Part shown: piece after piece, positions 63,561-64,000 of the stretch
Numbering within the stretch: position 1 is the first letter of the stretch
Layout of the letters: every line of letters begins with the position of its first letter
NCBI RefSeq assembly: GCF_000011245.1
Contig: NC_004193.1
Coordinates: forward strand, 3,512,501 to 3,576,500
Source of the DNA: Oceanobacillus iheyensis HTE831
GTDB taxonomy: Bacteria; Bacillota; Bacilli; Bacillales; Amphibacillaceae
Reading direction: 5' to 3'
Length of the DNA: 64,000 nt
Notes under the pieces: model-generated
Told to the model about the DNA's origin: nothing
Databases searched by the model: none
Seen by the model: only the letters and a program-made list of their open reading frames with translations
Made by a program: the position numbers and the translations under genes

Positions 63561-64000
63561 TTAACCAAATAAGTTATTAATAAATACGCGAACAACATCA
63601 ATTCCGCCGATAAACGTTCCAAGTGAGCTACCTAAATTGGCTAGAACAACAACAAGTAAAATTCGTGTTACCTTGTTTTGCCAAAATCCTTTTACTGAGT
63701 GGACATCGTCGGATAATTGATCAAAATCCCCAACATTTGGTCGCTTAATATAAGCTTGAACAAATCCGGCAAACCAGCCGGCAGCAAGCAATGGATTCAA
63801 GGATGTAATTGGAGCAGCGACAAATGCAGTTAGGATTGCCAACGGATGGGCAAACGCCGCTGCTGCACCGATTGCAGAGAGTGATCCATTCCATAAGGTC
63901 CAGCTCAACGTTTGTTGCCAACCAGCTTGTGGATTCACCATAAAGGTATAAGCAATAATTGCGATAATCGCAATCGGAATCGACCATCCTATGATTTTTG
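63561..64000 (-). CDS. TraB/PrgY-family membrane protein, 3' part
   Basis: The last 146 codons are visible and the start lies beyond the right edge. The sequence AAPITSLNPLLAAGWFAGFV, then KRPNVGDFDQLSDD and FWQNKVTRILLVVVLANLGS is the conserved C-terminal membrane region of the TraB/PrgY pheromone-shutdown family. Several hydrophobic helices are present. Bacterial members are thought to be membrane peptidases or regulators of peptide signals; here only the membrane part can be judged. Confidence 0.85.
   Translation of the reverse strand, partial: KIIGWSIPIAIIAIIAYTFMVNPQAGWQQTLSWTLWNGSLSAIGAAAAFAHPLAILTAFVAAPITSLNPLLAAGWFAGFVQAYIKRPNVGDFDQLSDDVHSVKGFWQNKVTRILLVVVLANLGSSLGTFIGGIDVVRVFINNLFG

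Noticed and set aside
1-64000. tRNA, rRNA, transposase or prophage genes
   Set aside because: I looked for tRNA cloverleaf cores, rRNA segments and IS or phage protein motifs and saw none that I could support.

Overview
The window looks like low-GC chromosomal DNA of a spore-forming, probably halotolerant Bacillaceae member (Oceanobacillus/Virgibacillus-like; genus is inference). The support is Gram-positive Shine-Dalgarno sites, many TTG/GTG starts, an HPr kinase homologue, a Spo0E-like protein, a nupNOPQ-type nucleoside importer and classical Zur and Fur operators. I saw no rRNA, tRNA, CRISPR array, transposase or phage structural gene.

Layout. 1-9500: a partial esterase; a large AT-rich STAND-type NTPase with a nuclease-like N-terminus directly downstream of rlmH; a TetR-controlled NAD(P)-dependent epimerase locus with repeated palindromic operators; a YcsI-type hydro-lyase; small membrane proteins; one badly broken gene; and nine 52-bp repeats. 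9500-19500: nucleoside ABC importer, a Fur-controlled siderophore-binding lipoprotein, an Asp/Glu racemase homologue, methionine aminopeptidase and small genes. 19700-29530: an AraC-controlled catabolic locus with three Gfo/Idh/MocA dehydrogenases, a DUF993 aldolase-like protein, a TIM-barrel epimerase and a TRAP transporter. A bipartite 36-bp motif occurs upstream of both the enzyme block and the transporter block. 29660-35200: YeiH-type exporter diverging from a LysR regulator, an FMN/Fe-S glutamate-synthase-like protein and a pyruvate oxidase-like enzyme. 35400-38700: LacI-controlled hexuronate genes (uxuA and an SDR), two identical 16-bp palindromes and a glycosidase remnant. 39100-43820: PRD regulator, ascorbate-family PTS and a SIS protein. 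44050-51650: ROK regulator, sugar ABC importer, two dehydrogenases and a TIM-barrel isomerase. 51900-55100: coiled-coil and TPR membrane proteins and a divergent HPr kinase paralogue. 55180-60830: a zinc-starvation island with four Zur boxes, three CobW-type GTPases, zinc-independent ribosomal protein S14, a flavoprotein and a small unknown protein. 60970-64000: small membrane proteins, a CNNM/CorC-type transporter, a Spo0E-like protein and the 3' part of a TraB-family gene.

How it works together. Much of the window is uptake and oxidation of sugars and sugar acids, arranged as separate regulator-transporter-enzyme modules. Two of these modules independently combine Gfo/Idh dehydrogenases with TIM-barrel epimerases. 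The most unusual items are the STAND gene at the rlmH 3' end (a candidate anti-phage system), a family of exactly 52-bp hairpin-forming repeats found in four convergent intergenic gaps, the Zur island with an undescribed 97-residue protein, and the paired AraC-linked promoter motif.
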